Assembly (NCBI RefSeq): GCF_014635065.1
Contig: NZ_BMCG01000002.1
Span: 124,001-188,000 of the forward strand
Direction: 5' to 3'
Source: Oxalicibacterium flavum
GTDB lineage: Bacteria; Pseudomonadota; Gammaproteobacteria; Burkholderiales; Burkholderiaceae_D
Length of the DNA: 64,000 nt
Part shown: positions 63,629 to 64,000 of the stretch, one piece after another
Layout: each line of letters begins with the position of its first letter
How positions within the stretch are numbered: the stretch's first letter is position 1
The notes under the pieces: model-generated
The model's input: the letters and a program-made list of their open reading frames with translations, nothing else
Database searches by the model: none
What the model was told of the DNA's origin: nothing
Program-made: the position numbers and the translations under genes

Positions 63629-64000
63629 CTAACGTGTCATGCGACGACGCAGCGCAAAACTCGCGGCGTCCACCACGCAGACCAGCAGCAGCATGGCGAT
63701 GATGACGGTGGCTGCCTGGTGCATCTGGAACAGCGACAGGTGGTACTTGAGCATCTGCCCCAGGCCGCCGGCACCGACCACGCCGAGGATGGCGGCGGCG
63801 CGGATGTTGTTTTCCCAACGATACAGCACATAGGACATCATCTGCGGACTGCAATGCGGCAGCGTGGCGTACAGGAAGGCCGAGGCCGGCGGCACGCCGT
63901 TGATGCGCAGCGTGCTTTCGGCCAGCGGCGGGCAGTTTTCGAGCGTGTCGGCGAACAGGCGGCCGAGCACGCCCGTGGTGTGCACGGCGAGCGCCAGCGT
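63629..64000 (-). CDS. phnE: Phosphonate ABC transporter permease PhnE-like, C-terminal part
   Basis: The last 124 codons of a permease whose 5' part lies beyond the right edge. The EAA loop reads WENNIRAAAILGVVGAGGLG and the segment HTTGVLGRLFADTLENCPP fits phosphonate/phosphite permeases (PhnE/PtxC). Two C-terminal helices follow, and the end is CVVDAASFALRRRM, with the charged terminus typical of PhnE. The frame is open to the window end, so no start can be given. Confidence 0.87.
   Translation of the reverse strand, partial: TLALAVHTTGVLGRLFADTLENCPPLAESTLRINGVPPASAFLYATLPHCSPQMMSYVLYRWENNIRAAAILGVVGAGGLGQMLKYHLSLFQMHQAATVIIAMLLLVCVVDAASFALRRRMTR

Overview
The window is GC-rich, gene-dense chromosomal DNA from a Gram-negative bacterium. 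The gene set (Fnr-type regulator, bcs cellulose locus with an outer-membrane secretin-like BcsC, urtABCDE with urea carboxylase and allophanate hydrolase, selenocysteine-containing formate dehydrogenase-N, cad/czc metal efflux) and the codon bias suggest a betaproteobacterium of the Burkholderiales, probably Oxalobacteraceae. That placement is inference from gene content only. I saw no insertion sequences, prophage, CRISPR array or integrase.

Layout. 1-1550 (-): two-gene ABC-2 exporter, permease cut by the window edge. 1689-3218 (+): hemN behind a perfect FNR box. 3352-15296: a split cellulose locus, bcsB-bcsZ-bcsC on + converging on bcsA-bcsG on -. 15431-17120 (-): a DUF1275 membrane protein and an Fnr regulator. 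17363-19780 (+): PBP1A, ending in a bidirectional terminator shared with a diguanylate cyclase (19839-21401, -). 21612-22475: a small unknown gene and a peptide deformylase. 22537-31634: divergent cadR / cadA-czcI-czcC-czcB-czcA metal efflux cluster. 31698-34884 (+): Fur-box-controlled operon of DUF4198, DUF3649, PepSY and DUF3325 proteins. 34941-47067 (-): urea import and ATP-dependent urea breakdown (allophanate hydrolase, urea carboxylase, GntR regulator, urtABCDE), with two sigma-54 promoters and NtrC-like sites. 47314-48873: an SDR/SnoaL pair divergent from an HxlR regulator. 48983-51559: M23 peptidase, alpha/beta hydrolase, gluconokinase, PsiF-like protein. 51778-53183 (+): a YqcI/YcgG (GntA-type) haem enzyme coupled to a DUF1989 protein. 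53290-62950 (+): a lipoprotein gene, then fdnG (in-frame UGA = selenocysteine 196), fdnH, fdnI, fdhE, selA, selB and the selenocysteine tRNA selC. 63000-64000 (-): a methyltransferase and the end of a phosphonate-type ABC permease.

How parts work together. Oxygen control links the Fnr regulator, hemN and probably anaerobic respiration by formate dehydrogenase. c-di-GMP links the PilZ domain of BcsA with the nearby GGDEF protein. Nitrogen limitation probably drives the urea block through RpoN/NtrC. The 9 kb formate dehydrogenase block carries the selenoprotein plus SelA, SelB and tRNA-Sec; only selD (selenophosphate synthase) is missing from the window.

Most interesting for follow-up: the GntA-DUF1989 pair with no known substrate here, the fdn-sel-selC compound operon, the BcsZ with Asn at the expected catalytic-base position, the receptor-less Fur operon, and the inverted repeat over the bcsB promoter.
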